NCBI GenBank assembly: GCA_003142915.1
Contig: PLNZ01000253.1
Coordinates: 1-5,738 of the forward strand
From: Ignavibacteriales bacterium
GTDB lineage: Bacteria > Bacteroidota > Ignavibacteria > Ignavibacteriales > Ignavibacteriaceae
Direction: 5' to 3'
DNA length: 5,738 nt
Part shown: piece after piece, positions 1 through 5,736 of the stretch
How the letters are laid out: every line of letters starts with the position of its first letter
Position numbering within the stretch: the first letter of the stretch is position 1
Position numbers and translations under genes: made by a program
The notes under the pieces: generated by a model
Told to the model about the DNA's origin: nothing
The model's database searches: none
Seen by the model: only the letters and a program-made list of their open reading frames with translations

Positions 1-372
1 CGCAGCCTGAGTTACTCTAACATTCCATTGAGCATTTTCAACAAAAACATAGCTATGTGGACCTATTGACTGGCAAGTTGAAGGAACTAAATAATAACTG
101 CCGCTGGTAAAATTATAAGCATACCAGGAGTGGGTAGACCCTACGGTAAAACCCCATGCTGTTTTTGCAAGTTTCTGTTTATTATAATCAGGATGTTCTT
201 TAACCCATTGCGCAACTGCCTGATCCTGTTTCCACAAAAGAGGTGTACCGTCTATAGGATAGCTTTTAGGAAGACTCTGCTCTTTCACCGGAACTTTCAT
301 AATCTTTTTCTGAGACAATGCAGAATATGAAAAAATAAGCGTGAAGATTACTAAATAATAAAGAAAACGCAT
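1..372 (-). CDS. N-terminal part of an exported protein, possibly a secreted metallopeptidase-like protein (runs off left edge)
   Basis: The frame is open for 124 codons from ATG 372 to the window edge with no stop, so the C-terminus is missing. Residues 1-20 form a Sec signal peptide: MRF, then a hydrophobic run, then A-L-S before Q21, a likely signal peptidase I site. The mature part contains LWKQDQAVAQWVKEHPDYNK (about 47-66), then a W/Y-rich block (STHSWYAYNF, 79-88) and YYLVPSTCQSIGPHSYVFVE (93-112). From memory, this last block resembles the region ahead of the catalytic domain in large secreted hyicolysin/M6-like peptidases of Bacteroidota and Ignavibacteriota, which often end in a type IX sorting domain. 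The catalytic region would lie off the left edge, so the peptidase label is inference. The start is supported by GAGG five bases upstream of ATG. The lipoprotein gene lies 129 bases upstream on the same strand, too far to assume an operon. Confidence 0.7.
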   Translation of the reverse strand, partial: MRFLYYLVIFTLIFSYSALSQKKIMKVPVKEQSLPKSYPIDGTPLLWKQDQAVAQWVKEHPDYNKQKLAKTAWGFTVGSTHSWYAYNFTSGSYYLVPSTCQSIGPHSYVFVENAQWNVRVTQAA

Positions 373-376
373 ATTT

Positions 377-382
377 ACCTCA
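377..382 (-). promoter_or_regulatory. Ribosome binding site of the left-edge exported protein
   Basis: On the minus strand this reads TGAGGT; the GAGG core ends five bases before ATG 372. It supports that ATG as the start and so the complete signal peptide. Confidence 0.6.
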
Positions 383-501
383 ATATTTACTCACAAATTA
401 AAAAAATTTTACCCCAAAGATCACGACGTATAAATATCAACACTCAATTAAAAAATATTCTCTCTACAGATTAGCTGACATTTGGAAAGAATGGCGGCTG
501 A

Positions 502-828
502 CTATTGCCTCACCTTAGATATTATTTCGTATTTTTTCACATATATTACATTAGGAGTCTTAGTATCGTCTATCTTTTCAAAAAAGATTTTTGCCGTCTT
601 CCCCTGATTATTAAGAAGAAAATCTTTTGTTTCTTTGTCGCAATCAAGTATCATTATACTTGACGGACCGGTTTGTATAGCTAAGTGTGTGAAAGGTTCA
701 TTACCAACCACTACAACCTCACCAACCATGTATTTTGCCTGCAAAGTATTATATGATCCCGTACATCCGGATATAAATAGAACTGCAATCAAAATTATTA
801 CCGGCATAAGTTGTTGTTTTACAGTCAT
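502..828 (-). CDS. Small lipoprotein with a possible OB-fold-like domain, function unknown
   Basis: The product has 108 residues. Residues 1-21 are a lipoprotein signal peptide: K4 near the start, a hydrophobic core (about 9-19) and the lipobox I-S-G-C with the acylated cysteine at C22. T23 at the +2 position gives no aspartate retention signal, so the outer membrane is possible. The mature 87 residues are mostly beta-like: VGEVVVVGNEPFTHLAIQT (35-53), SSIMILDCDKE (56-66), QGKTAKIFFEKI (75-86) and NVIYVKKYEII (93-103). The GEV...L.IQT...L.CD...G..AKI order resembles small bacterial OB-fold lipoproteins, which suggests ligand or partner binding, not catalysis; this is a visual judgement without a search. 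No clear Shine-Dalgarno precedes ATG 828. An alternative ATG at codon 8 would remove the positive N-region and is less likely. I do not recognise a named gene. Confidence 0.8.
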   Translation of the reverse strand: MTVKQQLMPVIILIAVLFISGCTGSYNTLQAKYMVGEVVVVGNEPFTHLAIQTGPSSIMILDCDKETKDFLLNNQGKTAKIFFEKIDDTKTPNVIYVKKYEIISKVRQ

Positions 829-1184
829 TTAAAATTCAAGATTTTAGAAGTCCGGCTTTTTACTAAGCTATACTGCTTTCCGTTGTAAAAACGAAACTGA
901 TACTCTACAAGTAAATGATAATTATTGAAAAACGCAAATGCGCTGGAGCAAATTTCTAACCCATGTTACGCAAATTAAATAACCCCGGGGCGCCTGTCCG
1001 CCGCTAGACGGAAGGAAGGATTTAAGTCGGGGTATAGTAAAGCCTTCCCATGCCGCTTCTTCTGCACTCTTATCATCCAAATTGTATTTACAATTCTTTT
1101 ACAAATCATTAACGGGATTTTTTGCAAATTTCAGGTCATAAGGAACTAATATTATAACGTTGATTTGCAGTTAAAGTCTGTAAT
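829..1184. other. 356-base intergenic gap between divergent genes
   Basis: No complete gene is seen here. The gap should hold the promoters of the leftward lipoprotein gene and the rightward hydrolase gene, but neither is clear. For the hydrolase, TTGCAA at 1122-1127 and ACTAAT at 1145-1150 are 17 bases apart, a weak 4/6 plus 4/6 match. The middle holds a GC-rich, foldable element (982-1033), listed separately. On the minus strand, 1098 to 925 is open for 58 codons with protein-like composition but no ATG; it is discussed under findings as a possible gene remnant. Confidence 0.6.
982..1033. repeat. GC-rich foldable intergenic element, possible dispersed repeat
   Basis: This patch is strongly GC-rich inside AT-rich flanks. 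The ends ACCCCG (982-987) and CGGGGT (1028-1033) are exact inverted complements. Inside, CCT-g-TCCG (993-1000) pairs with CGGAAGG (1009-1015) around an eight-base loop, leaving G996 bulged. CCCCGGGG (983-990) is itself palindromic, and GGAAGGAAGGA (1010-1020 region) is a short tandem run. The sharp composition change and nested pairing suit a REP-like dispersed element or a structured RNA. Only one copy lies in the window, so repeat status is inference. Confidence 0.4.
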
Positions 1185-2399
1185 ATGCCTATGATTTATC
1201 ACAGCCTGTATAAAAAATTGCAGGATGCTTTTGAAAATGTTGTTACTACTACAGAGTTACAAGATCTTTCAATAAGAATACGAAAAAGAAGTTTCACTTC
1301 AACGGGAACAGCTATAATCAATTCCGGTTCACTAAATTCTTTTTCTGATAATTACGATAAAAAGGCTTATAATGAGGAACCTGATGCACAATTCCTGACG
1401 GGTATAAATGATAGTAATATCTCAAGTAATAATTCATTTGAATATTTCACCGTAGAGAATATAAGTAATTCGCAATCAAGCGGTGTAATATTTCTATTTC
1501 ACGGCTTAAATGAAAAGAAGTGGGATAAATATTTCCCGTGGGCGTATGAGCTTGCCAGGCAGACAGGCAAAACCGTTATCCTCTTCCCGATAGCATTTCA
1601 TATGAACAGGGCTCCTTATGTATGGTCGGATTCCCGTTTGATGAACAAAGTCGCTGTACAAAGAGCTAATAAATTACCAAATGCCAAAACATCTTTTATA
1701 AATGCAGCCATAAGTGAAAGACTTGAAGCAAGCCCTCAAAGGTTCTTTTTATCCGGCTTGCAGACATATATAGATTTTTGCGGTTTATTAAAATCAATTA
1801 GATGCGGCTTGGAAAAAAATATCCCGCCGGAAGCAAACATTGATTTTTTTGGCTATTCTATCGGGGCTTTTTTTTCCTTACTCCTTTTAATGGATAATCC
1901 TTATAAAGAATTGGATAATTCCCGTCTTGTTATATTCTGCGGCGGAGCTACTTTTGATAATATGATGCCTGTTTCCCGGTATATAATAGATATGAGAGCA
2001 TCTCAATTTGTAGAAAATTATTTTGAAGAGCAGCTAAATAATAAGCCATTAATGGAAAAGAAACTTGAATATTATTTCAGCGGTGTGTCTATTGAAAAGA
2101 GTTATTTCCCAACTTTGATTAATCAAAAGCACTACAAAGACTTGCGTGAAAAGCGTCTTTCCCGGATACATGAAAGAATAAGCGCAATAGCATTAATTAA
2201 GGATGAAGTTGTACCTCCGTTCGGTGTTTTAAATAATCTAAAGGGAGGGCGCAAAAATATCAATACACGTGTGGATGTCATGGATTTTGAATATCCTTAC
2301 GATCATGTTACGCCTTTCCCGTTAATCGAGAAATACAATCTTCAGGTTGATAAATCATTTAAGCATATAATGGGGAACTCTTCCGCTTTTTTATCATAA
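1185..2399 (+). CDS. Alpha/beta hydrolase, DUF6051-like, substrate unknown
   Basis: The 404-residue protein has alpha/beta-hydrolase elements in canonical order. After strand VIFLF comes HGLNEKKWDKYFPWA (106-120), with H106-G107 as the oxyanion-hole region. Then come TVILFPIAFHMNRAP (130-144) and the nucleophile elbow GYSIG (223-227, Ser225). D340 in LIKDEVVPP is the likely acid, and H374 in YPYDHVTPF is the likely base. Between elbow and acid lies a helical insert (about 265-335), probably a lid. The first 100 residues are polar with no signal peptide, so it is probably cytoplasmic. HGLNE...WDKY.PWAY and FPI.FHMNR match my recollection of DUF6051 (Bacteroidota, about 390 residues, no known function), and the length fits. 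Start choice is limited to ATG 1185 or ATG 1191, because an in-frame TGA lies eight codons upstream. No Shine-Dalgarno is visible. An esterase or peptidase role is inference from the fold. Confidence 0.88.
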   Translation: MPMIYHSLYKKLQDAFENVVTTTELQDLSIRIRKRSFTSTGTAIINSGSLNSFSDNYDKKAYNEEPDAQFLTGINDSNISSNNSFEYFTVENISNSQSSGVIFLFHGLNEKKWDKYFPWAYELARQTGKTVILFPIAFHMNRAPYVWSDSRLMNKVAVQRANKLPNAKTSFINAAISERLEASPQRFFLSGLQTYIDFCGLLKSIRCGLEKNIPPEANIDFFGYSIGAFFSLLLLMDNPYKELDNSRLVIFCGGATFDNMMPVSRYIIDMRASQFVENYFEEQLNNKPLMEKKLEYYFSGVSIEKSYFPTLINQKHYKDLREKRLSRIHERISAIALIKDEVVPPFGVLNNLKGGRKNINTRVDVMDFEYPYDHVTPFPLIEKYNLQVDKSFKHIMGNSSAFLS

Positions 2400-2514
2400 A
2401 CTTTAGAAATTTATCCGTTTTACAGTTATTATTCCTATCATTGATGCAAAGAACAACTACACATTTCAAAAAGAACTATTTTTTACTCATAAATTTGAAG
2501 CAATTAACTAATCA

Positions 2515-2526
2515 CCGGTAAACCGG
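2515..2526. promoter_or_regulatory. Short inverted repeat upstream of the GNAT-like gene
   Basis: CCGGT and ACCGG are exact inverted complements separated by AA, centred about 29 bases before ATG 2550. It stands out as GC-rich in AT-rich DNA and sits where an operator or 5'-leader hairpin could act. There is no other copy in the window, so the role is conjecture. Confidence 0.25.
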
Positions 2527-2540
2527 CATTTATTTTGAAC

Positions 2541-2546
2541 GGAGAT
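2541..2546 (+). promoter_or_regulatory. Ribosome binding site that sets the GNAT-like gene start
   Basis: GGAGAT has its GGAG core five bases before ATG 2550. It favours this ATG over the in-frame TTG at 2535, which would place the site inside the coding sequence. Confidence 0.65.
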
Positions 2547-2549
2547 AAA

Positions 2550-2828
2550 ATGAGCTTAGAAATAAAACATGACGAAGACGATAATAAATTTTATACAATT
2601 GTAGACGGCAGCGAAGCCTATCTTAGATATATAATGGATGATTATAATACAATGGAAATAATTCAAACCTACGTGCCGAATGAATTAAGAGACCGGGGTA
2701 TAGCAGGTAAGATTGTCCGCAAATGTTTGAGTTTTGCCGAAGAGAAGAAACTTAGAATTATTCCTACTTGTTCTTATACGGCAGCTTTTATAAAGCGCCA
2801 TAAGGAATTTGAAAATCTTTTAGCATAA
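2550..2828 (+). CDS. Small GNAT-like N-acetyltransferase domain protein (YjdJ / At1g77540-like, PF14542 type)
   Basis: The product has 92 residues from ATG 2550, typical of the short single-domain Gcn5-related family that lacks the N-terminal part of full GNAT enzymes. The acetyl-CoA-binding motif A is clear: YVPNELRDRGIAGKIVRKCLSFAEE (41-65), with R-D-R-G-I-A-G (47-53) as the pyrophosphate loop. It is followed by LRIIPTCSYTAAFIKRHKEF (68-87). The P-x-C-S-Y segment with C74 and the terminal I-K-R-H-x-E-F are hallmarks of this subfamily; in the plant homologue At1g77540 a cysteine there is proposed to take part in catalysis. The acceptor is unknown in most members. It lies 150 bases after the hydrolase gene, with a strong terminator just downstream. 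No promoter is convincing, so it could be transcribed alone or by read-through. It is soluble, with no signal peptide. Confidence 0.88.
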   Translation: MSLEIKHDEDDNKFYTIVDGSEAYLRYIMDDYNTMEIIQTYVPNELRDRGIAGKIVRKCLSFAEEKKLRIIPTCSYTAAFIKRHKEFENLLA

Positions 2829-2851
2829 GCGAGTCTGATATATTTAAAAAT

Positions 2852-2887
2852 AAAAACGGATATCCGGGGCGAATATCCGTTTTTTTT
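2852..2887. terminator. Bidirectional rho-independent terminator between convergent genes
   Basis: A perfect 12-base-pair stem joins AAAAACGGATAT (2852-2863) to ATATCCGTTTTT (2873-2884) with a nine-base loop CCGGGGCGA. Eight T follow on the plus strand (2880-2887). On the minus strand the A-rich left arm gives a T tract, interrupted by one base. It lies 23 bases after the GNAT-like stop and 16 bases beyond the osmC stop, so it serves both genes. Confidence 0.9.
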
Positions 2888-2903
2888 ATTCTATGTAATC
2901 CTA

Positions 2904-3332
2904 TTACTGCAAATTTGTTGTCAGGACAAATTCCACACCTGCCAGCGCTTTTGAAACCGGGCAGCTTTTTTTTGCATCTTCAGCAAATTTCTTAAATGCG
3001 GGTTCGTCTATCTTTTCAACACTTGCTTCACAATGGACTTCGATTTTTGTTATTGAAAATCCGTCCCCTACTTTATCAATGTGAACTTTATCTTCAGCCC
3101 TGACAAAATTCACCTTATAGCCTCCGCCGGAAAGCATATTTGAAAGAGCCATTGAATAACAGGCAGAATGAGCTGCGCCAATTAATTCTTCCGGGTTTGT
3201 TTCATCACCCTTATCAAATCTTGATACGAAATTATACTTTACATTTTTCAAAACTCCTGATTCCGTACTAATATTTCCGCTTCCGCTTTTTAAATCTCCG
3301 CGCCATTCTGAATTAGCTTTTCTTATAGGCAT
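2904..3332 (-). CDS. osmC: OsmC-family peroxiredoxin (organic hydroperoxide reductase)
   Basis: The 142-residue protein matches OsmC along its whole length; Escherichia coli OsmC has 143. It reduces organic and fatty-acid hydroperoxides in the cytoplasm as a homodimer with active sites at the dimer interface. Both redox cysteines are present: C58, the peroxidatic one, in NPEELIGAAHSACYSMALS (46-64), and C124, the resolving one, in KKSCPVSKAL (121-130). R38 and E49, which help activate the thiol in the family, are also there. The N-terminal EWRGDLKSGSGNISTESGVL (9-28) and DKVGDGFSITKI (86-97) follow the OsmC subgroup more closely than Ohr. The start is supported by AAGGA six bases before ATG 3332. 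The gene stands alone: a consensus sigma-70 promoter lies upstream and a strong terminator downstream. No OxyR- or OhrR-like operator was recognised. Confidence 0.94.
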   Translation of the reverse strand: MPIRKANSEWRGDLKSGSGNISTESGVLKNVKYNFVSRFDKGDETNPEELIGAAHSACYSMALSNMLSGGGYKVNFVRAEDKVHIDKVGDGFSITKIEVHCEASVEKIDEPAFKKFAEDAKKSCPVSKALAGVEFVLTTNLQ

Positions 3333-3338
3333 ATTTTT

Positions 3339-3343
3339 TCCTT
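3339..3343 (-). promoter_or_regulatory. Ribosome binding site of osmC
   Basis: The minus strand reads AAGGA, six bases before ATG 3332, in an otherwise A-rich leader. Confidence 0.65.
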
Positions 3344-3371
3344 TTTATAAATTGATTTTAATTTGCTCGAA

Positions 3372-3400
3372 ATTATAATACTTTTGATCTTACTTGTCAA
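3372..3400 (-). promoter_or_regulatory. Perfect consensus sigma-70 promoter for osmC
   Basis: The minus strand shows TTGACA (3400-3395), a 17-base spacer and TATAAT (3377-3372), matching both hexamers and the optimal spacing. Transcription would start near 3365, giving a leader of about 33 bases before the osmC ATG. Confidence 0.75.
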
Positions 3401-3493
3401 AATAGTCATATCCTGTATCACATAAGTAAAATCATTTTCTGATTTTTTGCAGTTATAAATATGAAGAATGATTCCCAATCAATTATATTTTCC

Positions 3494-3523
3494 TTGCCTG
3501 TTTGCAAATATTTTGCTTATAAT
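3494..3523 (+). promoter_or_regulatory. Candidate sigma-70 promoter for the prolyl oligopeptidase gene
   Basis: TTGCCT (3494-3499, 4/6 to consensus), an 18-base spacer and a perfect TATAAT (3518-3523). The predicted start near 3530 leaves about 29 bases before ATG 3559. In DNA this AT-rich a TATAAT can arise by chance, so the support comes from its position and spacing. Confidence 0.5.
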
Positions 3524-3548
3524 TACAATATTATTTTTAAACTCAAGT

Positions 3549-3552
3549 GGAG
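3549..3552 (+). promoter_or_regulatory. Ribosome binding site that sets the prolyl oligopeptidase start
   Basis: GGAG lies six bases before ATG 3559. It favours that ATG over the in-frame GTG at 3547, which would put the site inside the gene and add four residues ahead of the signal peptide. Confidence 0.65.
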
Positions 3553-3558
3553 TTTTAC

Positions 3559-5673
3559 ATGTACATCAAATTAAATTTTATTTTATTCTTTTTGATGGTT
3601 TTTAATATGGTTATTTACCCGCAAACACTTCAATATCCCCAAACAAATAAAGATAACATTAAAGATAATTACTCCGGTACTATTGTCAATGATCCATACC
3701 GCTGGCTGGAAGATGATACGGCAAAGGCAGTAAGCGAATGGGTAAAAGAAGAAAACAAGGTTACATTTAATTACTTGAGTAAAATCCCTTTCAGAGATAA
3801 GATTAAGGAACGTCTTGAGAAACTCTGGAACTACCCAAAATATTCTGTCCCATTTATGGGAGGCTCTCACTATTTCTTTTTTAAAAATGACGGACTGCAA
3901 AATCAAAGCGTATTGTATATTCAGGATGATTTGACAGCTAAGCCTGAACTTTTTTTAGACCCTAATAAATTATCATCGGATGGGACTGTTTCATTAACTA
4001 CTTATGCTGTTTCTAAGGACGGGAAGTATTTTGCTTATGGTACTGCATCAGGCGGCTCGGACTGGAATGAGTTTTCTGTTATGGATGTATCCGCAAAGCA
4101 AAAGCTCGGCGATAACTTAAAATGGATAAAATTCTCGGGCATTGCATGGTATAAGGATGGATTCTTTTACAGCCGTTATCCCGAACCCGAAAAAGGGAAA
4201 GAACTTGTTTCAAGTAATGAATATCATAAAATATATTACCATAAAATTGGAAACGATCAAAGTCTTGACAGTTTAATTTTCCAGGACAGCGCTGCTCCTA
4301 AATTATTACTGGGTGCGCAGACTACTGATGATGAAAGATTTTTAATTTTATACTTATCAACCGGGACAAGCAATAATGCAGTTTATGTAAAAGATCTTGA
4401 GAATCCCAATTCCGGTTTTATAAAAATAGTTGAAAATTTTGATAACAATTATAGTGTTATTGATAATTTGGGAAGTAAGCTTCTTGCGCTGACTAATAAA
4501 AATGCCCCGATGTTCCGGCTTGTATTAATTGATCCCAAAAATCCTGATGAAAAAAACTGGGAAACAATTCTGCCGGAAAAAGATTATGTACTGCAATCCG
4601 CATCAATTATCGGCGGTAAATTACTTGTGGAATATACTAAGGATGCTTATAGTCAGGATTATATATATGATTTAGACGGGAAATCGGAAGAAGAAATTAA
4701 ACTGCCCGCTATTGGAACCGTCGGCGGATTTAGCGGAAGGCGGGAAGATACAACTGCTTTTTATGCTTTTACTTCTTTTACTTTTCCTACAACTATTTAT
4801 AAGTATGATATAAATTCAAAGTCTTCATCAGTGTTATACAAGCCTGAAATTGATTTTGACTTTAGTAAATATATAACCGAACAAATATTTTATAAGAGCA
4901 AAGACGGGACAAAAGTCCCGATGTTTATTGTTCATAAAAAAGATTTAAAATTAAACGGCAAAAACCCGGCTCTGCTTTACGGATACGGCGGTTTTGATAT
5001 AAGCATCAATCCGGCATTCAGCATTTCGAGATTGATTCTTCTTGAAAACGGGGGTGTACTGGCTATAGCTAATATTCGCGGCGGAAGTGAATATGGTGAA
5101 GAATGGCACAAAGCGGGTATGTTTGGTAAAAAGCAGAATGTATTTGATGATTTTATTGCTGCTGCGGAATATCTGATTAAAAATAAATATACATCTCCTC
5201 AAAAGCTTGCAATTAACGGCGGCTCTAACGGAGGTCTTCTAATAGGCGCTGTTACAAATCAACGCCCTGATTTATTTAAAGTAGCCGTTCCGCAAGTCGG
5301 CGTAATGGATATGCTGCGATACCAGAAATTTACAATTGGCTGGGCATGGGTAAATGAATACGGATCGAGTAATGACTCAACTCAGTTCAGTTATCTGTAC
5401 AAATATTCGCCAATTCACAATATTAAATCAGGGATTAATTATCCTGCAATTCTTGTTACCACAGCAGATCATGATGACAGGGTTGTCCCGGCACATTCAT
5501 TCAAATATATAGCAACCCTGCAAGAAAAGTACAAAGGCAGCAACCCTGTTCTTATAAGAATTGAAACGCTTGCAGGACACGGAGCCGGGAAACCGACTTC
5601 AAAAATTATTGAGGAACAGACAGATATTTGGGCGTTTATTTTTAAAAACCTTGCGATAAAAACTATTTACTAA
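3559..5673 (+). CDS. Exported prolyl oligopeptidase (serine peptidase family S9A)
   Basis: The 704-residue enzyme cleaves short peptides after proline; pig prolyl oligopeptidase has 710. Residues 1-22 form a signal peptide (K4, hydrophobic core 5-19, then Y-P-Q), so it is exported, probably to the periplasm. DPYRWLED (45-52) is the family's N-terminal signature. Residues about 70-420 are the beta-propeller that limits access to small peptides. The C-terminal alpha/beta-hydrolase domain carries YGYGGF (474-479), with Y476 at the oxyanion position, and GGSNGG (554-559) with nucleophile S556. TADHDDRVVP (635-644) gives acid D639 and substrate-binding R641, and AGHGAGKP (672-679) gives base H674. 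W597 matches the proline-pocket tryptophan. All key residues are present, so it should be active. The gene is monocistronic and diverges from osmC, 226 bases away. A likely role is peptide scavenging or turnover outside the cytoplasm. Confidence 0.95.
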   Translation: MYIKLNFILFFLMVFNMVIYPQTLQYPQTNKDNIKDNYSGTIVNDPYRWLEDDTAKAVSEWVKEENKVTFNYLSKIPFRDKIKERLEKLWNYPKYSVPFMGGSHYFFFKNDGLQNQSVLYIQDDLTAKPELFLDPNKLSSDGTVSLTTYAVSKDGKYFAYGTASGGSDWNEFSVMDVSAKQKLGDNLKWIKFSGIAWYKDGFFYSRYPEPEKGKELVSSNEYHKIYYHKIGNDQSLDSLIFQDSAAPKLLLGAQTTDDERFLILYLSTGTSNNAVYVKDLENPNSGFIKIVENFDNNYSVIDNLGSKLLALTNKNAPMFRLVLIDPKNPDEKNWETILPEKDYVLQSASIIGGKLLVEYTKDAYSQDYIYDLDGKSEEEIKLPAIGTVGGFSGRREDTTAFYAFTSFTFPTTIYKYDINSKSSSVLYKPEIDFDFSKYITEQIFYKSKDGTKVPMFIVHKKDLKLNGKNPALLYGYGGFDISINPAFSISRLILLENGGVLAIANIRGGSEYGEEWHKAGMFGKKQNVFDDFIAAAEYLIKNKYTSPQKLAINGGSNGGLLIGAVTNQRPDLFKVAVPQVGVMDMLRYQKFTIGWAWVNEYGSSNDSTQFSYLYKYSPIHNIKSGINYPAILVTTADHDDRVVPAHSFKYIATLQEKYKGSNPVLIRIETLAGHGAGKPTSKIIEEQTDIWAFIFKNLAIKTIY

Positions 5674-5702
5674 CTGAAGTTACGCCAATGATATTTAATA
5701 TT

Positions 5703-5736
5703 AACCTCGGAGTTTTGGTTTCAACCTCGGAGGTTT
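5703..5736. repeat. Two copies of a palindromic AACCTCGGAG(G)TT repeat at the right edge
   Basis: Copy 2 (5723-5735) is a perfect six-base inverted repeat, AACCTC-G-GAGGTT. Copy 1 (5703-5714) is the same motif with one G missing. They are direct repeats 20 bases apart. Because each is palindromic, the pair can also fold on itself: 5703-5708 with 5730-5735, then 5710-5712 with 5726-5728. I recall similar AAACCTC-GAGGTTT motifs as intergenic repeats in Bacteroidota. It lies 29 bases after the prolyl oligopeptidase stop and may act as its terminator, though no clear T tract is seen before the window ends. Confidence 0.55.

Noticed and set aside
130..330. Plus-strand open frame of 66 codons
   Set aside because: It lies antisense to the left-edge exported protein, whose signal peptide and ribosome binding site are clear; its translation is rich in F, C and R and looks random.
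635..832. Plus-strand open frame of 65 codons
   Set aside because: It is antisense to the lipoprotein gene, which has a good lipobox; the plus-strand translation has no recognisable domain.
1122..1150. TTGCAA-17-ACTAAT as promoter of the hydrolase gene
   Set aside because: Each hexamer matches only 4/6, which is expected by chance in DNA this AT-rich; mentioned only as a possibility.
2535..2549. TTG start five codons upstream for the GNAT-like gene
   Set aside because: The ribosome binding site GGAGAT would lie inside the gene; ATG 2550 has the right spacing.
3547..3558. GTG start four codons upstream for the prolyl oligopeptidase
   Set aside because: GGAG at 3549-3552 would fall inside the gene, and ATG 3559 gives a more typical signal peptide.
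3583..3906. Minus-strand open frame of 107 codons
   Set aside because: It is fully antisense to the prolyl oligopeptidase N-terminus; its hydrophobic look comes from the complement of the signal peptide and charged codons.
4951..5202. Minus-strand open frame of 83 codons
   Set aside because: It is antisense to the conserved catalytic domain of the prolyl oligopeptidase and has no family features.
5703..5736. Start of a CRISPR array
   Set aside because: There are only two copies, the unit is 12-13 bases with a spacer far too short, and no cas gene is in the window.
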